From: Penicillus capitatus
Lineage: Eukaryota; Chlorophyta
Length of the DNA: 64,000 bases
NCBI GenBank assembly: GCA_965649825.1
Contig: OZ287700.1
Coordinates: 372,001 to 436,000 of the forward strand
Direction: 5' to 3'
Shown here: one piece after another, positions 44,047 through 55,760 of the stretch
Layout: each line of letters opens with the position of its first letter
Numbering within the stretch: position 1 is the stretch's first letter
The notes under the pieces: generated by a model
Database searches by the model: none
What the model was told of the DNA's origin: nothing
Seen by the model: the letters and a program-made list of their open reading frames with translations, nothing else
Position numbers and translations under genes: made by a program

Positions 44047-44545
44047 AGGAAGAGAGGTCGATCGTATGAACCTGTCTGCCATGAGCAGGATAGACGATCT
44101 TGGTTATGTGTAACATATTTCTTTGCCTTCTGGTTTGTATTGATGCATGTGTTCCTAGCAGATCGTGCGTGAATCAGGTTTAAAACCCCTTTCGCCAAAG
44201 ACATCCTGGGCTTCAGCAGAAAGTGTCGTCAGTCAATCGGAGAAGCAAATCAGCGCGCCTCGCACTAACTGCATTGTCAGAAAACTCGTTCGTTCTGATG
44301 CATTCGATGCGCATCACAGAAGAAGAGGTGTTGGCCGCCGCAGGCATGTTAAGCTTACATCCTTCCTTCAGGATTCCAATAGTCAAACGCGTTGCAACTA
44401 GCACAACGAATCTCCACAGTGTAAGCATTTCGGTCACCCAAACGCCGTTCGTCGATCATTCTGATCCTGTATCTGCCGCCTCCGAATCTTCTTCTCTGGC
44501 ATCTCTCCACGAAATCACGGCGTCAGCAGCTGTTTTGTTTCGTTC
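44047..44545. other. Spacer between Pmp-repeat gene and arm B
   Basis: About 500 bp. No gene is supported. Similarity to arm A begins near 44.55 kb. Confidence 0.5.
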
Positions 44546-45229
44546 GCCTGCGCATCCTCAAGTGATCCTTGGTCGTGCTTACCTGCCGCATGCAACTCAG
44601 TCCTTCAAACGTTCGACGCTTGAGCCGCGTCCGCCAGTACGGAGCAGTGCTGGACGGTGCATCTGCTGTGCCTCCTTGCCTCATTCGCCTACGGATAACA
44701 GAATAACAACTGGTGAGCTCTTCGACGTGTCGTAAGCGCAAGATGTTTCGGATCCTTTTGCGCTCTCGTCCTTCGTCCACTACGCGACCACATCACGCGC
44801 TGCGGCGTAGCATCGACACTCTTCTTTGTCGCTTTGCACTCCAGACTGCTCATTCGTTGGTCCTGGAACAACACATCCTTCTCAATTCCGAGGATTCCCC
44901 GAAAGACTTCGCAGACCATTCCCAATTCTGTGAATCCTCTCTCGGCGTTGAACGTATCCGCTTCGGCAGTGACTGACACACTGAACCGGTGTCAGCCAGC
45001 CGCATGATGCCCTCCATGACCCAAAAGCTCGTCGTCGACGTCGTCGACGATCGCTCAGCGGCCACTGCGCACGAGCACTTTCGATTTACTTCATCAAATG
45101 CATTTTGCTCGTTCAGCAATCCATCTGCCGTCAGAACATCCTTACCGTCTATCTGAGTTTGTCTGTTTACGTGTTTCATTTCCAAGAACACCAGGACGTA
45201 TTCGCGCAGTCAAATCCGAACCTCTTGCC

Positions 45230-48200
45230 ATGAAGAATCGTGCATCTCGTCGTCTTCACAGCGTCACCGAGAGCATCGGCGTGTCGCCGCGCATCGTCGA
45301 AATGTGCGACGGTTCTCTCTCCTGCACGCATCCCTCCAAACGGCAAGGCAGAGAAGGAGACCACTGGGAATTTGTCAAGACGGTAAGGGTCCTGACACAT
45401 TCGCGTGCTCATCCACGATTCGTTCTCCAGTGTGTACGTTCGCCGACTACCGACGGAGGCGCGTCGGCCCGAATCCGTACGACGGCGCCGGTAGCAGACG
45501 CGGACTGCGCGTTTTATCAGAAGAAAAGCTTCGAGGGAACGAAGGTGGTCGACGGCGAGCGCCGCAAGCCGCCTCGTCGTGTCGAGGTAAGTTCTGACCG
45601 TTCGAAATCTCGCCATCTGAGTTGCATGCTGTCCATCAGAACCCGCGGCGGAGGGAGTGTGCATCGGGTTCGAGTCAATTCAAAGTCCACACAGTTTCAA
45701 AGGTGACGAATTCTCTGCCGAAGACGCGTGTTTCAATTTCACATTCGATAGATGTGGGATCCTGTCAGCGTCGCCAGGACGCTTCCTTCGCTCGTGCCTC
45801 GCCGTCGCCGCCGCGGGGAGGCCGCACCAGGCGTCTTCTTCAGAGGATTCGACCGTGAAGAGACTCGCCGCGGCAAATCGCGCGTGCCTACAGGCAGGAC
45901 AGCCAAGAATCTGCCATCGGTCCACTCAAGTGGTTCGTCCTTCGATCGACAAGAGCAGCCTCACTCCCAGATTCCTCAGGCATGCACACAAGTGCTGTCT
46001 TCTTCTTCCTGTTCTAGCTTTCAACTTTTAACTCAGGGAGACTCTGAGGAAGTCTGCGAGTTTGAGATCGAGGGTACTGGCCTCGTGCAGATCTTTCGAA
46101 AAGGAGAGAACTTCGCCGGGAGGATTGTGGAGCGAGTGGGACCGTTCTCCAAGACTACAACGGTTCCGCTTTTCTGCAAGGGCTTCTCAGACCCAGAGGA
46201 AGCGATTCGCCGTCTGGCCCGGCTGCCGTGGACCGCTGCACGTCGCCGCATTCACATTCTGTCCAATCCAACTCGCGGCACCGAGAGGTTCATCTTCTTG
46301 GGAGATCTTGGACTTTGGGGTGGCGGAAACGGGGAACCCTCATCCAGCAGCGATGCGCTCGGGCACCAGACTCCGGCCGAAGGCAGCGCCTCTCGTTCGG
46401 TGATTCAAAGGGCTTTGACGTCAGTGGAACGATTCCTCGTCCAGAGGATTCTCGACGAAGGGTCGCCGTACCAGAACCTGGAACAAGTGGTGAAAGCGTT
46501 CAACGAGGCGGAGGACGCCGTGCTGAGACTTGCACCAGCAGTAGTCATAAGGAGGGTCCTCGGTGCCTTCGGAGACATGCACGTCGGAGAAGCGACGGAC
46601 AATGGAGGGGCAGTGGTCCGCGAGTGCCTTGCTCTGTGCGGCCTCGACAGCGCTGACCGCGAACACGTGCCTCTCCTCAAAGACTTCTTCGACAGCATCC
46701 GCGACAAGCTGTGCACCGACACTCCCAGCAGCAGATATCTCACGGAGGCGATTGAGCTTACGCTTCAGACTGTCGAAGCCGAGCTCTTCGAGGACGATCC
46801 GGGCTGTCTTGTTCGGCTCGCCAAGTTTCTACTAGACGAGCTCGATCCGGAAAAGGCGAGCTTCTCGAGAAAGACGTTTCCCGCACAATGCAGCGCCCTG
46901 CACGCTGTGCACGAGTGCTTGAGGATCCTTGGCGACGTCGGATCGGACGATTTGGATCCGAACAAGCTTGAAGGATTGCACGCAAGGGTCGAGGAATGTT
47001 GTCGGAAGGTGATCGACGTCGCGGGGTACTACCCGATGAAGTACGAAGCGATGCTGGTTCGACACAGCATGACATCTTCTCAGTTCTCCAAGCGAGGCGC
47101 CCACAATGCGAGTAACGCAAAACGCGTTGTCGGGCTTTTCTACGGCACGGCGGGCATCCATCAAGCGGTGCGAAAAGCGGTCCATCTGGACTTCGATCTC
47201 GGAGATGCGGAGTCCGTGGCGAGTGCGCTGCAACAGGTCCGGCTACAAGCGATGGTGCAAGCGATGCATCAAGCGAGGCGCGGCGAAGTCGTTTGGGAGG
47301 ATCAGTGGCGCACGTGCCTCCGTGCGCTCAACGCCGCACACTTCGCGGTCATGGAAGATCCGTCTGCTTTCGAAGTGTTCAGCGAGATCCTGTCCTCTCT
47401 CGTGCTCGAAGAAAGGGCGTCCGACTCCGAACACTGCAAGGCTCTGAGGTTCGGCGTGGTGGAAATGTTGACCATGCTCTCCATCCACGCGAAGGACGGA
47501 GATGTCCGCAGAGCGAGCGCCGAGACTCTAGCAAGCTTCGTCGAGCGCAAGGACGAGTGGGACTGGTGCAGCGACCGCGATCTCTTCTTGGAGCTTCTCG
47601 ATAACCTGGCGGAGTTATGTGCTCGAGGTTTTGATCACGAGAAGCGTGCAGCTGACGACGCCATGGAAAGACTGATTTCGAATGTGCATAACCCGGCATG
47701 TGAAGAAGCCCTGTCCGAGTGGCGGGGGGAGAAGAAAGCGGACGAAGGGGTAGATTCGGTCTCGTCCGGCGAAGACAAAACAGCCGGCAACGAACTGTTT
47801 CTTCGAGTGTGGAAGGGTCTCGAAGACGAACTGTCTGCACCGACTACGGAAGTTCTCCCGCGGCCGAAGAAGAAACACTCTTTGGCCTCGCCTGACATTG
47901 TCCGCTACTTCGCCGGGAGGAAGGATGAGCTGAAAGCAATCGTCGAAGCCTTTGCAGAGAGCTCCGAGTCCGTTGTCGCGAAGGCCATCATATGCCCGGG
48001 CGGCATCGGAAAGACCCAGCTCGCGATAAAGGCGTTCGATTACTTCAGGAGCAAACACAGCTACGACGACGAGTTCTGGATTCCTTCAGGTTCGAGGGAG
48101 AGCATCACTGCCGCGTTCTTGCAGATCGTGGAATATCTGCAAATTCCCACGGACGACGACACACCAGAGCTGGTCAGACGCGTTCGAGAAAAGCTCGGAA

Positions 48201-51200
48201 GATCGCGCTGTCTGTACGTCTTCGACGACGCACCGAACCTCGAGCTGATTCGCGAGTACGTTCCGCCGGCAGGCGCACACGTCATCGTCACGACGAGAGA
48301 GTGCGGAGCGAGCGAGTGGGCAAGAAACGCGGTTCGACTCGAGCCGCTCGACGAGATCGAAGCGCGGATTCTAGCCGAGAAATTTGAATGTGCCAAGTCA
48401 CTGCGGTCGAAGGATCTGGACGATTTGATGGATCTGCTGCCTCGGACTCCGCTGGCCCTCGCGCAGTTCTTCTCCGTGATGAGGGACGAAGATGTGTGGA
48501 ACCCCGGTGAATGGGTGCAACACATGCTGCGGTACAAACTCACACCGCGGGAAGCCGAAACGATAGCAAAGCTCTCCGCGACGCGAAGCGGCGAAGTCGC
48601 AACTGGAATGATCTTCGTATTCAACTCGAGCGTGCGAAAGATCTCGAAAGAACCCAACGACTTGGGCCCACGCTCGCTCGACCTCCTCGCCAAGCTGGCG
48701 CTCCTCGATCCAAACGGAGTGCCCGTCGATTGGGTGTACAAGTGGCTCGAACTCGAGGATGAATCCTCCAAGACAAGAACAGAGAACTTCATGAGGCTCC
48801 TTGAGCGTTTCTCTCATGTCTCGTGGGACAAAAGAACGAACCAGATCCACATGCACGCAGAGACACAACTTCTAGTCAAACAGCTCCTCATCAACATCGA
48901 TGAAAGCAGTTCCAGCCACACTCAAGAATCCGAAGAACAAAACAAGAAAACAATTAGAGATCACGTCGACACCATAGTGCATTCAATCGGCCGATACATC
49001 GGCGAGTGGAGAACCGACCGTTCAAACCGAGAACTGTGGACATCGCTCGCACGAAACGGGTTGCCGCTCCAAGAAAGCTGCGAAAACTGCAAGGAACATC
49101 GCACAGAACTCAAGTTACTCGAACATATGTCAGAGGCCTACAAAGAGATGTGCATGTTCCGAGAATCTATATCGTATGCTCACAGAGCCCTCAAGATGTG
49201 TGAGCGCCTTCACGGAGACTCGGACCATCCGGACCTCGTCATTCCCATCAACAACTATGCTTCTGGGCTAGATACCGCGGGTAGAATCAACGAAGCGTTG
49301 CCGCTCTACGAGCGGGCACTGGAGATGTGTGAGCGCATCCACGGCGAGGCGGACCATCCGTCCCTCGTCACTAGTATCGGGAACTATGCCCTTGGGCTAC
49401 AAGCCGTAGGAAGAGTAAACGAAGCGTTGCCGCTCTACAATCGGGCTCTGGAGATGTGTGAGCGCATCCACGGCGACGCGGATCATCCGTCCCTCGAATG
49501 TTGCATCAACAACTATGCCCTTGGGCTAGATGATGCGGGTAGAATTAACGAAGCGTTGCCGCTCTACAATCGGGCTCTGGAGATGTGTGAGCGCATCCAC
49601 GGCGAGGCGGACCATCCGTCCCTCGTCACTAGTATCGGGAACTATGCTTCTGGGCTAGATACCGCGGGAAGAATTAACGAAGCGTTGCCGCTCTACAAGC
49701 GGGCAATGGAGATGTGTGAGCGCATCCACGGCGACGCGGATCATCCGTCCCTCGAATGTTGCATCAACAACTATGCTTCTGGGCTACAAAACGCGGGAAG
49801 AATACACGAAGCGTTGCCGCTCTACAATCGGGCTCTGGAGATGTGTGAGCGCATCCACGGCGAGGCGGACCATCCGGACCTCGTCATTCGCATCGGCAAT
49901 TATGCCCTTGGGCTACAAGCCGTAGGAAGAGTAAACGAAGCGTTGCCGCTCTACAAGCGGGCACTGGAGATGTGTGAGCGCATCCACGGCGAGGCGGACC
50001 ATCCGGACCTCGTCATTCGCATCGGCAATTATGCCCTTGGGCTAAAGGCCGTGGGTAGAATACACGAAGCGTTGCCGCTCTACAAGCGGGCTCTGGAGAT
50101 GTGTGAGCGCATCCACGGCGAGGCGGACCATCCGGACCTCGTCATTCGCATCGGCAATTATGCCCTTGGGCTAAAGGCCGTGGGTAGAATACACGAAGCG
50201 TTGCCGCTCTACAAGCGGGCACTGGAGATATGTGAGCGCATCCACGGCGACGCGGATCATCCGTCCCTCGAATGTTGCATCAACAACTATGCTTCTGGGC
50301 TAGATACCGCGGGAAGAATTAACGAAGCGTTGCCGCTCTACAATCGGGCTCTGGAGATGTGTGAGCGCATCCACGGCGAGGCGGACCATCCGGACCTCGT
50401 CATTCGCATCGGCAATTATGCCCTTGGGCTAAAGGCCGTGGGTAGAATACACGAAGCGTTGCCGCTCTACAAGCGGGCTCTGGAGATGTGTGAGCGCATC
50501 CACGGCGAGGCGGACCATCCGGACCTCGTCATTCGCATCGGCAATTATGCCCTTGGGCTAAAGGCCGTGGGTAGAATACACGAAGCGTTGCCGCTCTACA
50601 AGCGGGCTCTGGAGATATGTGAGCGCATCCACGGCGACGCGGATCATCCGTCCCTCGAATGTTGCATCAACAACTATGCTTCTGGGCTAGATACCGCGGG
50701 AAGAATTAACGAAGCGTTGCCGCTCTACAATCGGGCTCTGGAGATGTGTGAGCGCATCCACGGCGAGGCGGACCATCCGGACCTCGTCATTCGCATCGGC
50801 AATTATGCCCTTGGGCTAAAGGCCGTGGGTAGAATACACGAAGCGTTGCCGCTCTACAAGCGGGCTCTGGAGATATGTGAGCGCATCCACGGCGAGGCGG
50901 ACCATCCGGACCTCGACCGTTGCATCAACAACTATGCCCTTGGGCTAGATGATGCGGGTAGAATCAACGAAGCGTTGCCGTTCTACAAGCGGGCACTGGA
51001 GATGTGTGAGCGCATCCACGGCGACGCGGATCATCCGTCCCTCGAATGTTGCATCAACAACTATGCTTCTGGGCTACAAAACGCGGGAAGAATACACGAA
51101 GCGTTGCCGCTCTACAAGCGGGCTCTGGAGATGTGTGAGCGCATCCACGGCGAGGCGGACCATCCGGACCTCGTCATTCGCATCGGCAATTATGCCCTTG

Positions 51201-53092
51201 GGCTACAAGCCGTAGGAAGAGTAAACGAAGCGTTGCCGCTCTACAAGCGGGCACTGGAGATGTGTGAGCGCATCCACGGCGAGGCGGACCATCCGGACCT
51301 CGTCATTCGCATCGGCAATTATGCCCTTGGGCTAAAGGCCGTGGGTAGAATACACGAAGCGTTGCCGCTCTACAAGCGGGCTCTGGAGATGTGTGAGCGC
51401 ATCCACGGCGAGGCGGACCATCCGGACCTCGTCATTCGCATCGGCAATTATGCCCTTGGGCTAAAGGCCGTGGGTAGAATACACGAAGCGTTGCCGCTCT
51501 ACAAGCGGGCACTGGAGATGTGTGAGCGCATCCACGGCGAGGCGGACCATCCGTCCCTCGTCAATAGTATCGGGAACTATGCTTCTGGGCTAGATGACGC
51601 GGGTAGAATCAACGAAGCGTTGCCGCTCTATGAGCGGGCACTGGAGATGTGTGAGCGCATCCACGGCGAGGCGGACCATCCGGACCTCGACCGTTGCATC
51701 AACAACTATGCCCTTGGGCTAGATGATGCGGGTAGAATCAACGAAGCGTTGCCGTTCTACAAGCGGGCACTGGAGATGTGTGAGCGCATCCACGGCGAGG
51801 CGGACCATCCGGACCTCGACCGTTGCATCAACAACTATGCCCTTGGGCTAGATGATGCGGGTAGAATCAACGAAGCGTTGCCGTTCTACAAGCGGGCACT
51901 GGAGATGTGTGAGCGCATCCACGGCGAGGCGGACCATCCGTCCCTCGTCAATAGTATCGGGAACTATGCTTCTGGGCTAGATACCGCGGGAAGAATTAAC
52001 GAAGCGTTGCCGCTCTACAAGCGGGCACTGGAGATGTGTGAGCGCATCCACGGCGACGCGGATCATCCATATCTCGAACGTTGCATCAACAACTACGCCT
52101 CTGGGCTACAAAACGCGGGAAGAATACACGAAGCGTTGCCGCTCTACAAGCGGGCTCTGGAGATGTGTGAGCGCATCCACGGCGAGGCGGACCATCCGTC
52201 CCTCGTCACTAGTATCGGGAACTATGCCCTTGGGCTACAAGCCGTAGGAAGAGTAAACGAAGCGTTGCCGCTCTACAAGCGGGCACTGGAGATGTGTGAG
52301 CGCATCCACGGCGACGCGGATCATCCATATCTCGAACGTTGCATCGGCAATTATGCCCTTGGGCTAAAGGCCGTGGGTAGAATACACGAAGCGTTGCCGC
52401 TATACAAGCGGGCTCTGGAGATGTGTGAGCGCATCCACGGCGAGGCGGACCATCCGGACCTCGTCATTCGCATCGGCAATTATGCCCTTGGGCTAAAGGC
52501 CGTGGGTAGAATACACGAAGCGTTGCCGCTCTACAAGCGGGCACTGGAGATGTGTGAGCGCATCCACGGCGAGGCGGACCATCCGTCCCTCGTCAATAGT
52601 ATCGGGAACTATGCTTCTGGGCTAGATGACGCGGGTAGAATCAACGAAGCGTTGCCGCTCTATGAGCGGGCACTGGAGATGTGTGAGCGCATCCACGGCG
52701 ACGCGGACCATCCGGACCTCGTCATTCGCATCGGCAACTATGCCCTTGGGCTAGATGACGCGGGTAGAATCAACGAAGCGTTGCCGCTCTACAATCGGGC
52801 TATGGAGATGTGTGAGCGCATCCACGGCGAGGCGGACCATCCGTCCCTCGTCACTAGTATTGGGAACTATGCTTCTGGGCTAGATGACGCGGGTAGAATT
52901 AACGAAGCGTTGCCGCTCTACAAGCGGGCACTGGAGATGTGTGAGCGCATCCACGGCGACGCGGACCATCTGGACCTTGAACGATGCATGAGAATCTATG
53001 CTAACTGTTTGGTAGGAATAGGAAGGGGCAATGAAGCTTCGCCTTACTTGCAAAAAGTGGACGAAATGCTTAAACGACTTAGTGACAATTAA
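45230..53092 (+). CDS. NB-ARC ATPase-like protein with 30 C-terminal TPR units, arm B, 2570 aa
   Basis: Exons are 45230-45382, 45431-45586, 45640-45702 and 45752-53092; introns of 48, 53 and 49 bp match those of the arm A copy. The ATG gives MKNRASRRLHS. In this copy the leader frame upstream is also open to an ATG at 45098, so translation could start earlier. NB-ARC motifs are kinase-2 RCLYVFDDAPN, HVIVTTRE and LPRTPLALAQ. The P-loop reads CPGGIGKTQ: the first glycine of GxxxxGKT is Cys (codon 47993-47995). Thirty 43-residue TPR units follow from about residue 1273. Their consensus is ALPLYKRALEMCERIHGEAD, distinct from the arm A array. Outside the array the two proteins differ at only scattered positions. 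A receptor-like role is inferred from NB-ARC-TPR architecture. Confidence 0.88.
49196..53060 (+). repeat. 129-bp tandem array, 30 TPR units (arm B)
   Basis: The MCER codons recur at exact multiples of 129 bp from 49196 to 52937 (29 intervals). A few sub-types are reused many times with almost no change, for example DLVIRIGNYALGLKAVGRIHE-like and SLECCINNYASGLDTAGRINE-like variants. Some multi-unit blocks appear duplicated. Confidence 0.95.
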
Positions 53093-54580
53093 GGTATTGC
53101 ATGTTGCTTTGTTTGTAGTCATTCGGTTTTTGTGACAAACGTTTTTTACGCTTCAATTTTTGAGCAAATGGTGTTTGTTTATTTAGACAAATGCAGCTCG
53201 TGTCGAAAAGTTTTCATGAATGTTAGAAAACTGTCCGCGGTTAAAGAGACCCCAATTTGGATTCTTCAATTACTTTGACATTGAACAAACGCATCTGCAT
53301 GGCTTAGTTCTTTACAGCTTGTTGCTTGCGTAATCGCGTCGTCCCTTGTAAGTGATGGAGCTTTTTGGCCGAATGAAGATGTTCTCCACTTTACATTGTC
53401 AAAACAAGGCGCCATTCTGGCACACCGCGGATGGGACAGCATTGTCATGGATAGCATCTTTTCTCACTTTGTGGTTGTCGCGTCTGTGGTCGTGCGATAC
53501 AACCGTCACGGCTGTCTCACGCTAAGTTGGGGTGGGTCGCGATGACTAGGAGTGAGATTCTATGTAGTTCGCATTGAAGTTCCGTGGGAGGTGCTAGAAT
53601 CTTATTGGGAACTCACTCTTGAACTTCATGTGTTTTTCCTTTCGTCACATCAAGGTTTGAGTATTTAAGCGGGCTTGGACACATGAGATCATCTTTCGCT
53701 TGACATCTAAGTTTACACTTGTGTCTGTGGATTGCATACAATCCGCCTCTGTTTGTCAAAACATCTGCTGTCTATCGTTACTTGTAACAAGTCGTCATTT
53801 CGCTGCTACCTTTGGCATGGCCTCAGATATTCCTGCCCACCCTCATCTTACCGCAAGACTTCCGCCGCGCTTATGAGATGAGCCAACCCGGAGACGATTC
53901 AGGCGTTCACCCTCTTCATCAACCCTTCCGCCGCCGCGCAAGCGACGGGGAGATACATGTCCATGCTGACGACATCAGAAAGGACGTGGAGAGGGAGACA
54001 GCCGAAGGGAGTTCTTCACATACATGACGCAAAGTCTACATTCACGCGTCGATTAGATGGTCTGCATTCTCTGATGAACATCGCACCACGATTCTTCGGC
54101 GCCTATCACATGCTCGGTACCTGTGTCTGCGGCTCGAGCGTTCGATGCTCAGTTGTTTGCCTCTCTGTTGGCCTCAAGATGATTTCAATGAAGGGTATTA
54201 CAGATATGTGGACCGGATTATGACAATTATTATTTAAGGTTCGGCATCCGCGCACGTTCGACCGATTCTCCGCCGCTGACCTGAGTGTTCGAGTGTGACA
54301 CTCTCTTTTCTTGTAACCAAGGGATTTCTCCTTGGATTCGTTGCTCTTCAAGGAATACATACGAGAAGGTCGCGGTCTTTGTCCATTTGCCAGTTTCGTT
54401 TCGTTGGCGAAAACGTCGCAAGGAGAGTGTCTCTTCTTTTGCACAAGACGCTACCAGCGTCGCTATCCAAGTGCGCTGTGCACAGAGCTTAGGGCCGGCG
54501 GCACTGATCGTCATTGACACCTCAGTCAGATTTGGGTTATGCGGGCGAATGGGTATTCGGTCAGGCATGACGTAACATCT
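53093..54580 (+). other. 3' flank of the TPR gene and gene X 5' region, arm B
   Basis: The first about 500 bp align with the arm A flank interrupted by element 1 (for example GCATGTTG...TTTGTAGTCAT). From about 53.88 kb a frame reads MSMLTTSERTWRGRQPKGVL and HDAKSTFTRRLDGLHSL, matching DDAKSTSVCRLDCLYL in arm A. From 54.33 to 54.56 kb similarity to 6.46-6.64 kb (minus) is strong. This is probably the 5' part of gene X with several exons. No family is recognised. Confidence 0.4.
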
Positions 54581-55618
54581 GCCGCCCTACAAACGGGCGC
54601 ATGACATGTTTAATCATTCCGTTTTGTGGTCCTGCGTGGACGCGCTGCGCGCCCGCCTCCGCTCTCGGCCGCGCTCGCACCATCCATCTTCCGCTGTCAC
54701 CGCGTTGGGAATCGATATAACGATATGTTTCCACACGAGTTGACTCCTGCGTGCAACAATACGACAGAAACGCAATCAGATTCTCTTGGATACGAACACG
54801 AATGTTACAAGGGAGAATGTCGGCCGAAAAAATCCGGGGTGGTTATGGACTTCCTAACCATTGCTGCTAACAGCTAACGTACATCTGATAACCACATCCT
54901 AACGTTATGATGGGGAAGTCAGCTCGGGAGCCGGTATCCGTCGCGACCAACGATCAGCGCTCCTGGATGGTTATGCTACGACCCTACCGCTTCCGGTGGT
55001 TACAAGATGGCAGTGAGGAGCTACATCTCCTGCACCGCGCCTCGGCGTGCCGGGCGCCGACAGTGTCGCCGTCCGAAGGTTCTTCTCGTTCCTCGTGGAT
55101 GGATGCTTCTGAGGGTCCCTGTATCACCACGTCTTCCGGACCAAGTACTGCGAGATCGACACTTGTTCCTCAGAGCTACGCTGCGTGTCGTACAGGCCGA
55201 CGTTGTGCACCACCTGTTCTGCTCCTCGCCGGATGAGATCAGATTGTTCGCCTTGGCGAAAATTGTCGAGGCGTTTCTGAAAGGTTGGGTACAAAGGCGG
55301 GTATGGAATATACGCGCGTGTAACGCTTCGTTCGTCGTTGTTATTTGCCAGAGTGCCCGAAGCTGATGGAAAACAAGGTTGTTATATTCAAAGCAAGAAG
55401 GCAAATCAATGGAAGTCCTCCGCCTTTTATCCCCCCTGTTATTGGACTTTTTCCGTTTGGTGAGTCAGCACGCTAGCAGAGCCAGAGAAATGGGTCCTCC
55501 GGCAGCCGACGCGCCCACGTGATGGGACTGCCTGTGCGCACCTTGGATGGCTGACCCCATCTGTCACAAGGCAGTCTCATCGCCATGGTAGATCTGGGCG
55601 ACAGACAGGTCACAATAG
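54581..55618. other. About 1 kb present in arm B but absent from arm A
   Basis: In arm A the sequence after the VIDP-like peptide (about 6455) continues within tens of bases into the block that lies right of element 2. In arm B about 1.04 kb separates the same two points before element 2 begins. It has open frames on both strands (such as 54907-55236) but no recognised domain, and I find no clear terminal repeats. Confidence 0.5.
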
Positions 55619-55760
55619 TGTGATCCCATCGCGATGAATTGTATTAAAAAACGAGGTTTGCAGCGTTTTTAAAAAGGGCGTTATTCACAGAATCTAGGAT
55701 CTTTTGTATGAACAGGTCATTTCATCGTATCAATCAAATCACTGGATCCTCGGCTTGACA
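55619..55760 (-). repeat. 3' LTR of element 2 (left end in window)
   Basis: On the plus strand it starts TGTGATCCCA and ends CGGCTTGACA, 142 bp. The pol stop codon at 55734 lies inside it. Confidence 0.95.
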
